Below are positions 34,212-42,939 of a stretch of DNA of 64,000 bases, piece after piece. A model generated the notes under the pieces. It had not been told where the DNA came from. It ran no database searches and saw nothing but the letters and a program-made list of their open reading frames with translations. The position numbers and the translations under genes were made by a program. Origin of the DNA: Megamonas sp. UBA1796 (GTDB lineage Bacteria > Bacillota > Negativicutes > Selenomonadales > Selenomonadaceae); assembly GCA_002319795.1 (NCBI GenBank), contig DCFU01000024.1, positions 1 through 64,000 on the forward strand. The letters are read 5' to 3'. Positions within the stretch are counted from its first letter, which is position 1; each line of letters opens with the position of its first letter.

Positions 34212-35297
34212 TCAGCTTGTATAGCTTATGCCATAAAAGGTATGGTAGAAGTCCTCCACCAGCGCCTCCATATCAATGTCCTGGAAGGCTTCGGGGTAGA
34301 GCGTCTTTGCCAGCCATACCTCACCAAGCGCAATAGATTCCGGAGTCGGGTTGCCCCAAGGCTTTGTGTAGTCCGGAGCCATGTACAGGCGCCCACTTTT
34401 TACGGCGTTGATTTCCGACCAGGCAGGGCTTGTCTTGATCTGCTCCAGGATAGAGGCATAACGGCTTTGTACAAAAATAACATCCGGGTTCCAGGCAGCA
34501 ACCTGCTCCGGAGTCACCTGCTTGTAGCCATGCAGAGCCTCGGCTACGTTCTTAGCGCCGGCGCGGGCCATGGCAGAGCCTACGTACTTACCGGTTCCAT
34601 AGGTATACATGTTTTCATTGGCCATGTAGACACGAATGCGTTTTTCTTCCGGGACAGCGGCGAGATGGTCGGATACGATCTGCCGATTTTTCATGACATA
34701 TTGCCAGAGGGCATCCGCTTTTTGTTCTTTGCCGGCAATTTTTCCGAGAATCTGGATGGCTTGCCGGAGCCCTTCCGTATAAGCTTCATCTGGACCCGTG
34801 AGCTCGGGATGTATTGTAGAGGCCTGTTCTTTGTCAGCCACATACATTGTGATGGCAACGACCGGAATGCCCATGGCTTCAAGCTTGTCGACGGTTTCTT
34901 TTGGCATCTGATTGGAGACAATCACGACATCCGGCTTCAGGGCAGCGATTTCTTCAATGCTGGCATCTTTCAACGAGCCTGGCTGCGGCATATTTTCAAT
35001 ACCCGGCAGGATTTTCGCAAAGGAAGAATCCAGCAGATTATCCCAGTCGTTCATGACGCCGACTACCTTATCCTGTGCCTGAAGTTCTGCGAGTATGTCA
35101 AGTGAATGGTGCTGCAGGCAGACAATGCGGTTGATTTTTTCCGGCAGCGTGACGGTACGCCCCATCTGGTCTGTGATGGTATAGGTCTGCGTTTTTGCGG
35201 AACTCGTTTTTTCCGCAGTATTACTGCTGCAGCCGCTCATAAGCAGTACGATAGAGAAAAAAACAGATAATAACATGAAGGTTCTGGTTGTATGCAT
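34212..35297 (-). CDS. ABC substrate-binding lipoprotein (FepB/BtuF-like)
   Basis: 361-residue lipoprotein with lipobox LMSGC, so it is anchored to the inner membrane. TroA/Peripla_BP_2 fold: TVTLPEKINRIVC, GSLKDASIEEIAALKPDVVIVSNQ, KYVGSAMARAGAKNVAEAL. Candidate ligands: ferric siderophore, haem, cobalamin or molybdate-type complexes; the sequence does not decide. ATG 35297 with GGAGGA upstream. First gene of a four-gene leftward operon ending in the methyltransferase. Confidence 0.9.
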   Translation of the reverse strand: MHTTRTFMLLSVFFSIVLLMSGCSSNTAEKTSSAKTQTYTITDQMGRTVTLPEKINRIVCLQHHSLDILAELQAQDKVVGVMNDWDNLLDSSFAKILPGIENMPQPGSLKDASIEEIAALKPDVVIVSNQMPKETVDKLEAMGIPVVAITMYVADKEQASTIHPELTGPDEAYTEGLRQAIQILGKIAGKEQKADALWQYVMKNRQIVSDHLAAVPEEKRIRVYMANENMYTYGTGKYVGSAMARAGAKNVAEALHGYKQVTPEQVAAWNPDVIFVQSRYASILEQIKTSPAWSEINAVKSGRLYMAPDYTKPWGNPTPESIALGEVWLAKTLYPEAFQDIDMEALVEDFYHTFYGISYTS

Positions 35298-35613
35298 CGA
35301 AAATATCCTCCGTATTCTTACAGGTGAGCAGAAAAAGCATAGCAGCACACCACGTTTTATGAGGTTATCTTAACATGTGGGAAAAATAGAGTCAATTTAA
35401 AAAATTGCAGATAAAATAAAATATTTGCAGTACATAAAAATTTTGTCATGTTGTGTAGTTTTCTTAAATTTCTTTATTATTGACAACAAACCATAACGTA
35501 ATATATCATATAGTATATAAAATCTATAGGATTAATTGATTGGAAAAACCGAAGATTAGTTTTTGGTGTTACCTTATTGAAAAATGTATTTAGAACAGCT
35601 GATCATAAAAATG

Positions 35614-35714
35614 AAGGCTGAGCTATAAAAACGGGTTTGAAAAATGTTTTCCACACGGTCTGCTCGTGTGGGAGAGATTTTTTTATTGAAACCGTTTTTA
35701 TGGTTCAGCCTTTT
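35614..35714. repeat. Nested inverted repeat of about 100 bp
   Basis: Outer arms aaggctgagctataaaaacgg (35614 onward) and the matching complement ccgtttttatggttcagcct near 35692-35711 pair with few mismatches. Inside is a perfect 7-bp stem CCACACG / CGTGTGG at 35651-35671 followed by AGAGATTTTTTTA, a terminator-like arrangement. Lies 60 bases before the ribosome site of the amino-acid transporter operon. Either a structured leader with a built-in terminator or a MITE-like remnant. The rest of 35298-35777 is AT-rich and empty. Confidence 0.6.
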
Positions 35715-35777
35715 TGTTTTAAATATATTTGCAAATGACAGGAAAAAGCTTGTACAGAGCAAAGAGGAGGAATTTAT

Positions 35778-36671
35778 TTGAAAGTGAAGTCTGTTTTAAA
35801 AGTGTGGAAAAAGGTAATTGGTTTTATGGTGTTAGGTATTTTTATGGCAGGAATTGTTGCCGGTTGTGGTTTATCTAAAACAGCTGATTCAGGAAGCGCT
35901 GATGGCAGCAGTAATAAAGAGAAAATTAAAATCAAAGTTGCCTACGACCAGTCGTCAAAACCGATTACTTATAAGGATGAAAATGGCAATGCTACTGGCT
36001 ATGATGTCGAAGTCATGAAACTTGTAAATCAGTTATTGCCACAGTATGAATTTGAATTTATCGGCACTACCAGTGATGATCTGCTTTTAGGTTTAGCACA
36101 AGGGAAATATCAGGTTGGCGTAAAAAATGTTTTTTGGACAGAAGAACGTACGAAGAAATTCCTTTATCCAAAAGAATTTCAGGGATTGAGCAGCACGGGA
36201 TTAGTTTTGAAAAAAGAACATGCCAATATAAAATCTTTGGCTGATTTTGCTGCTGCCGGACTTACGCTGGCACCGATTGCTGCCAATAATGCGCAATATA
36301 CGATTATTGACGAATATAACAAGGCCAATCCGAATAATCCAGTTAAATTGCAAGCGGGTGATTCCTTTACGGTCGATGTAGAACAATGGGTCAATGAAGG
36401 CCGGGTTGACGGTGGTGTTGAATTGGAAGGCCGATTCAAAAATTTGGTTTTGTCGGAAAGCGGGCCGTACCATAATTTAGCAAATGATCTGGTTTACAAT
36501 GAATTTACGGTAATCAAAACCTGGGCATTATTCAATAAAAATGAACAAAAATTTGCAGATGATTATGATACAGCGATTAAACAGCTGAAAGCAGATAAGA
36601 AACTGAACGAGCTCAGCAAAAAATTCTATGGAAGAGATTTGTTTGAAGTTTTGGATACTGCAAATCGCTAA
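35778..36671 (+). CDS. Polar amino-acid ABC transporter substrate-binding lipoprotein
   Basis: 297 residues, SBP_bac_3 fold, with lipobox GIVAGC and amino-acid-binding segments ITYKDENGNATGYDVEVMK and LAQGKYQVGVKNVFWTEERTKKF. TTG start at 35778 with a perfect GAGGAGG seven bases upstream. First of eleven same-strand genes packed to 45321; more AT-rich than the preceding 15 kb, suggesting acquisition. Ligand unknown; the downstream enzymes suggest an unusual amino or imino acid. Confidence 0.92.
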   Translation: MKVKSVLKVWKKVIGFMVLGIFMAGIVAGCGLSKTADSGSADGSSNKEKIKIKVAYDQSSKPITYKDENGNATGYDVEVMKLVNQLLPQYEFEFIGTTSDDLLLGLAQGKYQVGVKNVFWTEERTKKFLYPKEFQGLSSTGLVLKKEHANIKSLADFAAAGLTLAPIAANNAQYTIIDEYNKANPNNPVKLQAGDSFTVDVEQWVNEGRVDGGVELEGRFKNLVLSESGPYHNLANDLVYNEFTVIKTWALFNKNEQKFADDYDTAIKQLKADKKLNELSKKFYGRDLFEVLDTANR

Positions 36672-36686
36672 AAGGTGGTTTTGTAT

Positions 36687-37391
36687 ATGGAAAAATATTT
36701 TGATGTGGCATATATTGTCACATCAATTCCTCTTTTATTACCTTATATTGAAATAACTTTCTGGATTACGGTGATTGCTGCTTTTTGGGGCACAATCTTA
36801 GGACTGCTTTTTGCTGTTGCCAAGTTGAGCCCTTACCAAGTGCTGCAGAAAATAGCTGCGGCCTATACAACGGCTCTGCGCTGTACGCCGTCCATCGTAT
36901 TATTGTTTATGTCATATTATGGAATCCCACTGGTGCTTTCAATCTTTAATATTTCTTTGGATGCTGTGGATAAAAGTGTTTTTGTTTTGATTGCTTTTTC
37001 CCTGCAGTTTTCCAACAATATGTGTGAAGCTTTTCGTACAGCTTATGAAGCGGTTGACCCTGGGCAAATGGAAGCAGCTTATACGATTGGCCTGACACAG
37101 CTTCAGGCGTATTGGCATATTGTTTTTCCGCAAGCTTTGGTAGTTGCCTTGCCGAATATTGAAAATGCGTTAATCAGTCTGATCAAAGAAGGCGCCTTGG
37201 CGTATACCATTGGCTTGATTGATCTTACCGGTAAAGCCAATCTGATTATTGCCGGCAATTATAATTCACATGCATTGGAAGTTTATTTGTCTTTGGCGTT
37301 CATTTATTGGATGATTTCTTTGGGTGTACAGAAGGTGTTTTACCGTATTGCGCACATTTTTAGTAAAGGAAAACGCTTGCTGTTAAGTTGA
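36687..37391 (+). CDS. Amino-acid ABC transporter permease 1
   Basis: 234-residue HisM/GlnP-family permease; the conserved cytoplasmic loop EAAYTIGLTQLQAYWHIVFPQAL is visible at about 130-155. ATG 36687 has AAAGGTGG about nine bases upstream. Forms a heterodimer with the product of the next gene. Confidence 0.92.
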   Translation: MEKYFDVAYIVTSIPLLLPYIEITFWITVIAAFWGTILGLLFAVAKLSPYQVLQKIAAAYTTALRCTPSIVLLFMSYYGIPLVLSIFNISLDAVDKSVFVLIAFSLQFSNNMCEAFRTAYEAVDPGQMEAAYTIGLTQLQAYWHIVFPQALVVALPNIENALISLIKEGALAYTIGLIDLTGKANLIIAGNYNSHALEVYLSLAFIYWMISLGVQKVFYRIAHIFSKGKRLLLS

Positions 37392-37411
37392 GCATGGAGT
37401 GAGGCAAAAAT

Positions 37412-38116
37412 ATGCTGGATTATGAATTCTTATTGGATGATTTTTTTATTGCGTTATCCGGAGTACCAATTACACTTTTAGTTACGTTGATTTCTTTGGG
37501 AGTTTCCATACCGGTTGGTTTTATCTTTGCGATTTTTCGACTTGATAAAAGTCGTTTTTGGAATAAAATTATCGGAGTCTACGTTTCTTTTGTTCGTGGA
37601 ACGCCGATGATTGTACAAATCTTTATTGTTTATAGCAGTATACCGGTATTATTAAAATCGTTTTTTGTGCTGCTGCAATGGGATACGGACATTTATAAAT
37701 TAAATCCCATCTGGTATGCCTTTATCGTATTTTCATTAAATAGTATTGCAATTTTATCGGAAATTTTTCGTTCGGCCTTGATTGCCGTGCATCGTGAACA
37801 ATTAGAAGCTGCTTATAGTGTTGGTTTGAGTACTTTTCAGGCTTACCGGGAAATCATTATCCCGCAGCTGTTGGTTGTGGCCATGCCGAATTTGTGCAAT
37901 GCAACAACCAACCTGATTAAAGCGACTTCTTTAGGGTATGCGATGTCCTTACAGGAAATCACCCTGCGGGCGAAGGTGGCAGCCAATGCAAATTACAATT
38001 ATGTGGAAGCTTATATTGCCATTTTTTTGGTCTATTTGCTGCTTTGCAGCCTGGTAGAGTACGGTTTTAAGCATTACGAAAAAAAATTGCGGTTTTATAA
38101 GTTTGGAACTGCGTAA
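37412..38116 (+). CDS. Amino-acid ABC transporter permease 2
   Basis: 234-residue second permease of the importer, also with the EAA loop (QLEAAYSVGLSTFQAYREI). SFVRGTPMIVQIF in the second hydrophobic region is typical of the polar amino-acid group. GAGG seven bases before the ATG. Confidence 0.92.
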   Translation: MLDYEFLLDDFFIALSGVPITLLVTLISLGVSIPVGFIFAIFRLDKSRFWNKIIGVYVSFVRGTPMIVQIFIVYSSIPVLLKSFFVLLQWDTDIYKLNPIWYAFIVFSLNSIAILSEIFRSALIAVHREQLEAAYSVGLSTFQAYREIIIPQLLVVAMPNLCNATTNLIKATSLGYAMSLQEITLRAKVAANANYNYVEAYIAIFLVYLLLCSLVEYGFKHYEKKLRFYKFGTA

Positions 38117-38129
38117 ATAAGGTGATCGA

Positions 38130-38882
38130 ATGTTAAGGATAAAGAATGTACATAAATCTTTTGGTAAAAACGAAGTGTTGAAAGGGATTGATTTAAGCAT
38201 TGATAAAGGCGATGTGGTTGTTATTCTCGGAGCGAGCGGTTCGGGGAAAACCACGCTTTTACGTTGTATCAATTTTTTGGAAAAAGCCGATCAAGGGAAA
38301 GCTTCTTTCGGCGAGGTGGACCTTGATCTGCATCAGGCCGGTAAGAAAGAAATCCAATCGGTTAGAAAAAAATTGGGCTTTGTTTTCCAAAATTATAATC
38401 TGTTTCATAATAAAACGGCACTGGAAAATGTGACGCTGGGTTTAACGGTGGGGCGGAAAATGCCACGTGAAATGGCTGAAGAAATTGGCCGTAAGGCTTT
38501 GAACAAAGTGGGGCTTTCGGATCGGTATGATTATTATCCCCAACAGTTATCCGGTGGGCAGCAGCAGCGGGTGGGAATCGCGCGCGCGGTTGCGCTGAAT
38601 CCGGATATTATTCTTTTTGATGAACCTACGTCCGCGCTGGACCCGGAGCTTATTGGTGAAGTACTTGGGGTCATGAAGAAGATTGCGCGTGAAGGAACAA
38701 CGATGCTGGTAGTAACCCATGAGATGTCCTTTGCACAGGACGTAGCAAACCGTGTGATTTTTATGGATCAGGGCGTCATTGTTGAGGAAGGTTCACCGAG
38801 GGAAATATTTTCGAATCCTAAAGAGGAACGAACCAAGCAGTTTTTACGAAGGATTTTGCCGGAATATACTTATACGATTTAG
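38130..38882 (+). CDS. Amino-acid ABC transporter ATP-binding protein
   Basis: 250-residue GlnQ/HisP-type ATPase: Walker A GASGSGKTT, Q-loop FVFQNYNLF, signature LSGGQQQRVGIARAV, Walker B IILFDEPTSALDPE, H-loop TVVTHEM-type VVTHEMSFA. Completes the importer. Confidence 0.94.
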   Translation: MLRIKNVHKSFGKNEVLKGIDLSIDKGDVVVILGASGSGKTTLLRCINFLEKADQGKASFGEVDLDLHQAGKKEIQSVRKKLGFVFQNYNLFHNKTALENVTLGLTVGRKMPREMAEEIGRKALNKVGLSDRYDYYPQQLSGGQQQRVGIARAVALNPDIILFDEPTSALDPELIGEVLGVMKKIAREGTTMLVVTHEMSFAQDVANRVIFMDQGVIVEEGSPREIFSNPKEERTKQFLRRILPEYTYTI

Positions 38883-38892
38883 GAGGAGAACC

Positions 38893-39864
38893 ATGACACC
38901 AAAGGAACTTGTTTTTAAAGCTATGCGGGGAGAGAGCGTAGACAGGATTCCGGTTGGTTTTTGTTGGCATTTTCTGCGACAGGAAGAGTATAAAAGAGGC
39001 TTGTCTAATCCGCGCTTAATGCACAAAAGCCTGATCCGGCATCAGAAGTTTATTCAACAAGCAGAGCCAGATCTCGTAAAAATTATGACAGATGGTTATT
39101 TTTTATATCCGCATGAAGATTTGCTCCGCGGGAATGTGTTTGATCTTAAATATTTACAACCTTTGGGGGCGTATCATCCCTGGATGGATGAACAAGTTGC
39201 TTTTGCGAAAGAAATTGTTGGGTTTTCGACCGATCGAAGTGTCTTTTATAATATTTTTTCACCGGCCATGCTGCTGCTTCATTGCATTGGCAGAGAGAAG
39301 TTTTTTGCCCTTTTTGCTCAGTCGAAGGAAAGCTTTACCGCGATTATGCATACATTGGCGGAAGATACAATCGTGCTGGCCAAACGCATACGAAAAGAAA
39401 GCGGCTGTGATGGCATCTATTTTTGTGTAAAAAATCCGCAGGGAAAATTTTGTACAACGGATTATAAAAATTATATTATGCCTGCGGAACGGCAGGTTTT
39501 AGAAACATTAAATACTTTGTCTGACTATAACATTCTGCATTGCTGCGGCAATGACGGTGTAAAAAACCCGTTGCATTTATGGGCGGATTACCCGGCTGCG
39601 GTATTTAACTGGGCAACGAAAATCGAGCAAATTGATTTGGCAGAAGGCCGTAAACTTTTTCGTACATCAGCCGTCATGGGCGGTTTTGACTGCCGTCCGG
39701 AGGGAATTCTTCACCAGGGAACCAGGCAGGAAATTGAATGTTTTACGCAACACCTGGTTCGGAAAAACGGTGCCCGGGGGCTTATCCTGGGTGCGGATTG
39801 TACCCTGCCGGAAGATACTGGTGTTGAACGCTTACAATGGGTGAAAAATGCGGCTTTGGTATAG
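38893..39864 (+). CDS. Uroporphyrinogen-decarboxylase-family protein (MtaA/CmuA-like)
   Basis: 323-residue URO-D fold protein. Starts with the family signature MTPKELVFKAMRGESVDRIPVG. It carries a possible zinc-thiolate site H-C-C (ILHCCGNDG) with a further Cys 84 residues later (LGADC), as in methylcobamide:CoM methyltransferases (His-X-Cys-Xn-Cys), and not the porphyrin-binding residues of HemE. No corrinoid protein gene adjoins. Could move a methyl group from or to a thiol, or be a lyase; unproven. AGGAGGAG precedes the ATG, 10 bases after the ATPase gene. Confidence 0.8.
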   Translation: MTPKELVFKAMRGESVDRIPVGFCWHFLRQEEYKRGLSNPRLMHKSLIRHQKFIQQAEPDLVKIMTDGYFLYPHEDLLRGNVFDLKYLQPLGAYHPWMDEQVAFAKEIVGFSTDRSVFYNIFSPAMLLLHCIGREKFFALFAQSKESFTAIMHTLAEDTIVLAKRIRKESGCDGIYFCVKNPQGKFCTTDYKNYIMPAERQVLETLNTLSDYNILHCCGNDGVKNPLHLWADYPAAVFNWATKIEQIDLAEGRKLFRTSAVMGGFDCRPEGILHQGTRQEIECFTQHLVRKNGARGLILGADCTLPEDTGVERLQWVKNAALV

Positions 39865-39890
39865 GAATTTTAAATTTTTGAGGTGACAAC

Positions 39891-41498
39891 ATGAATTTTG
39901 ATCCATTAAGTTATCCATATACTTCGCAGCGGCGTTTGGTTTATGGACGCAAAGGAATGGTAGCTTCATCACAGCCTTTGGCCGCGCAGGCTGGTTTGGA
40001 AATGCTGCGTCGTGGAGGAAATGCAATTGATGCGGCCATTGCGACAGCCGCTTGTTTAACTGTAGTAGAACCAACAGGTAATGGCATTGGAAGCGATGCT
40101 TTTGCGATTGTCTATAAGGACAAAAAAATATATGGGCTCAATTCCAGCGGCCCTGCACCATTCGGAATTTCCCGGGAGGCTTTGCAGGAGCGCGGCTGCC
40201 ATAAGGTCCCGAAATTTGGTGTTTTGCCTGTTACGGTACCAGGTGCACCAGCCGCATGGGCGGCCTTGTCCAAGCGATTTGGACGCTTGTCTTTTGCGGA
40301 ACTTTTAGCTCCGGCTATTTTTTATGCACAAGATGGCTATCCGGTTTCGCCAGTAATCAGTCATTTATGGAAACAAGCCATGGCTGTATACCAAAAAGAA
40401 AACTTACCGGAAATGGCAGAGTGGTTCCATATTTTTGCACCTGGGGGCAAGACTCCGGCAGCTGGAGAATTATGGAGATCGCCGGATCATGCCAAAACCT
40501 TGCAGCTTATTGCAGAAACGGAAGCACGTGCATTTTATGAAGGTGAGCTGGCTGAAAAAATAGAGGCTTTTGTTACCGCGCATGGCGGCTATTTGACCAA
40601 AAAGGATTTATGCAGCTTTGCTCCTGCGTGGGTTGATCCGGTACGGACCGAATATCGGGGATTTGATATATGGGAATTGCCGCCGAATGGGCAGGGTCTT
40701 GTTGTATTGATGGCATTGAATATCCTTCGGCCATTTTCTTTGGCAGACAAGCCGGCACCCGAGCGATTGCATTTGCAAATAGAGGCGATAAAACTGGCTT
40801 TGACGGACGGCTTAGCACACATTACCGATCCCCGCTCGATGAAAGTCCCTGTCGATTGGCTCTTATCTGAATCCTATGCCAGGAAACGACGTCAGGAAAT
40901 TGGGGCGAAGGCTGCCTTACCCGCACCAGGAAATCTGCCGGCTGGCGGTACGGTCTATCTGGCGGCCGCGGATGGCGAGGGTAATATGGTATCGTTTATT
41001 CAGAGTAATTTTGCTGGTTTTGGTTCAGGAGTCGTCATTCCTGGAACCGGAATCAGCTTGCAAAATCGTGGAAATTCCTTTTCCTTGGATGAAGGCGCAA
41101 GCAATGTCTTACGGCCAGGAAAACGTACCTATCATACGATTATCCCGGGTTTTATTACGCAAAACAACGAAGCGGTTGGTCCATTTGGCATTATGGGTGG
41201 TTATGTGCAGCCGCAGGCACATGTCCAGTTTCTGACAAACTTGCTTGACATGCATGATAATCCGCAGGCTGCACTGGATGCGCCAAGATGGCAATGGATT
41301 ATGGAGAAAAAAATAAAAGTAGAGCACCATTTTCCAACAGCCTTGCTTGCAGCTTTGCAAAAAAAGGGGCATGAAATAGAAATTTGCTCGCCGGATGATA
41401 CGACTTTTGGCAGAGGACAGGCAATTTTCAGGGATGCACATGGCGTTCTGCTCGGTGCCACAGAACCCCGTACAGATGGAGGTATAGGAGTTTTATAA
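39891..41498 (+). CDS. Gamma-glutamyltransferase-like Ntn hydrolase, no signal peptide
   Basis: 535 residues. N-terminal GMVASSQPLAAQAGLEMLRRGGNAIDAA and EPTGNGIGSDAF are GGT hallmarks; the probable self-cleavage site is at about 350, where GG-TVYLAAAD places Thr at the nucleophile position, though the canonical TTH is changed to TVY as in the YwrD-like branch. C-terminal GGYVQPQAHVQ and PRTDGG fit. No signal peptide, so it acts in the cytoplasm on something imported. Supports a gamma-glutamyl or related amide substrate. Confidence 0.88.
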   Translation: MNFDPLSYPYTSQRRLVYGRKGMVASSQPLAAQAGLEMLRRGGNAIDAAIATAACLTVVEPTGNGIGSDAFAIVYKDKKIYGLNSSGPAPFGISREALQERGCHKVPKFGVLPVTVPGAPAAWAALSKRFGRLSFAELLAPAIFYAQDGYPVSPVISHLWKQAMAVYQKENLPEMAEWFHIFAPGGKTPAAGELWRSPDHAKTLQLIAETEARAFYEGELAEKIEAFVTAHGGYLTKKDLCSFAPAWVDPVRTEYRGFDIWELPPNGQGLVVLMALNILRPFSLADKPAPERLHLQIEAIKLALTDGLAHITDPRSMKVPVDWLLSESYARKRRQEIGAKAALPAPGNLPAGGTVYLAAADGEGNMVSFIQSNFAGFGSGVVIPGTGISLQNRGNSFSLDEGASNVLRPGKRTYHTIIPGFITQNNEAVGPFGIMGGYVQPQAHVQFLTNLLDMHDNPQAALDAPRWQWIMEKKIKVEHHFPTALLAALQKKGHEIEICSPDDTTFGRGQAIFRDAHGVLLGATEPRTDGGIGVL

Positions 41499-41516
41499 AA
41501 GAAAGGTGAAAATGAT

Positions 41517-41831
41517 ATGCGAATTTTGGAACATCCAATTTTAGGAACATTAGCTGTCCAAAAAGAAATACCCTTTTTTTTTGATGGACAGATACTTAAA
41601 GCTTTACCAGGAGAAACCATTGCCAGCGCATTATGGGCTAATGAATACTTCGCTTTTCGCCGTACGCCCCGCTATGGGGCACCTCGAGGTGTGTTTTGTG
41701 CGATTGGTAAGTGCAGTGACTGTATGGTCAATGTGGATGGTGAACCCAATGTAAAGGCATGCAATACTCTTGTCCGGGAAGGGATGCATATACAGTCAAA
41801 TTTAATGGTTGAGGAGCGAGAAAATGAGTGA
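41517..41831 (+). CDS. (2Fe-2S)-binding subunit, HcnA-like
   Basis: 104-residue Fer2_4-type protein with the plant-ferredoxin cluster pattern C-AIGKC-SDC ... C (GVFCAIGKCSDCMVN then KACNT). In cyanide synthase, opine oxidase and cis-4-hydroxy-D-proline dehydrogenase, this small subunit pairs with two flavoproteins; the same order follows here. Stop overlaps the next start by eight bases. Confidence 0.88.
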   Translation: MRILEHPILGTLAVQKEIPFFFDGQILKALPGETIASALWANEYFAFRRTPRYGAPRGVFCAIGKCSDCMVNVDGEPNVKACNTLVREGMHIQSNLMVEERENE

Positions 41832-42939
41832 ATTGTATGATGCTGCCATTATCGGAGCTGGCCCGGCAGGACTGCGTGCGGCAATCGAGCTTGGTAAAAG
41901 GGGCGCTCGGGTTATCATCGTTGATGAAAACCCTTATCCGGGAGGACAGCTGTTTAAACAAATACATAAGTTTTTTGGTTCTTCTGTTCATCTGGCAGGA
42001 CAACGCGGCTTTCTTATTGGCCAGGAACTGATGGATAGTGCGAAATGTCTGGGCGTTGAATTCTGGCTCAGCAGCGCAGTCTGGGGGATTACTGACCATA
42101 CTTTGGCCGTATTGCATGAAAAAAACACACATGAGATACATGCAAAGAAAATCATTTTGGCAACAGGTGCAACAGAAAATGCCATTTCTTTTTCAGGCAG
42201 TACTTTGCCGGGGGTTTTAGGGGCTGGCGCTTTACAGACTATGGTTAATTTACATCGTGTATCTCCTGGCAGGAGAATCCTTATTGTTGGCAGCGGCAAT
42301 GTAGGTCTCATTGTAGCCTACCAGATGCTGCAGGCCGGAATCCAGGTAGCTGCTGTTGTTGAAGCCAGTGATAGCATTCGCGGCTATGGCGTGCATGCGG
42401 CCAAATTACGACGTGCCGGTGTACCTGTTTTACTGCGTACCACCATTCTTGCTGCTGCGGGCAGGAATCGTGTAGAAACGGCTACTCTGGCACACCTGGA
42501 TGAAAGGCAAAAGCTTCTTCCGGAAACAGCCTGGCAGGAAAATGTTGCGGCTGTTGCCGTTGCAGCAGGTCTTACGCCGTTGGCAGAACTTGCCTGGATT
42601 CGGGGCTGTGCGTTTGGGAATTCTGCTGCGTTAGGCGGATTTATTCCTTTGCATGATGCGGATATGAAAACTTCTGTGGAAGATTTTTTTATTGCGGGAG
42701 ATATTGCGGGTATTGAAGAAGCCAGTACGGCGATGGAAGAAGGAAGTATGGCCGGTATAGCGGCTGCACAAGAGCTGGGATTTTGCAGCACGGAAGAAAA
42801 AGATCGTGAAAAAAAATTAATTTATCAACGTTTAGAAACTTTGCGCTCGGGAAGTTTTGGACATATTCGTCAAACAGAAAAAATAAAAATTTTTACCAAA
42901 ATGAAGGGAGAATTCGATGAAGTGCGGATTGATCTATGA
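41824..42939 (+). CDS. NAD(P)/FAD oxidoreductase subunit, HcnB-like
   Basis: 371-residue Pyr_redox_2 protein: AIIGAGPAGLRAAIELGKRG (FAD GxGxxG), ATGATENAI, and a second Rossmann ILIVGSGNVGLIVAYQMLQAG. In HcnB/OoxA the BFD [2Fe-2S] domain is at the C-terminus; here it is missing and instead occurs in the next gene. GAGGAGCGAG precedes ATG 41824. Overlaps the next gene by 23 bases, implying coupling. Confidence 0.88.
   Translation: MSELYDAAIIGAGPAGLRAAIELGKRGARVIIVDENPYPGGQLFKQIHKFFGSSVHLAGQRGFLIGQELMDSAKCLGVEFWLSSAVWGITDHTLAVLHEKNTHEIHAKKIILATGATENAISFSGSTLPGVLGAGALQTMVNLHRVSPGRRILIVGSGNVGLIVAYQMLQAGIQVAAVVEASDSIRGYGVHAAKLRRAGVPVLLRTTILAAAGRNRVETATLAHLDERQKLLPETAWQENVAAVAVAAGLTPLAELAWIRGCAFGNSAALGGFIPLHDADMKTSVEDFFIAGDIAGIEEASTAMEEGSMAGIAAAQELGFCSTEEKDREKKLIYQRLETLRSGSFGHIRQTEKIKIFTKMKGEFDEVRIDL

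Noticed and set aside
33915..35105. 396-codon open frame on the plus strand opposite the permease and binding-protein genes
   Set aside because: Shadow of two well-supported genes on the minus strand; crosses the gene boundary and has no motif.
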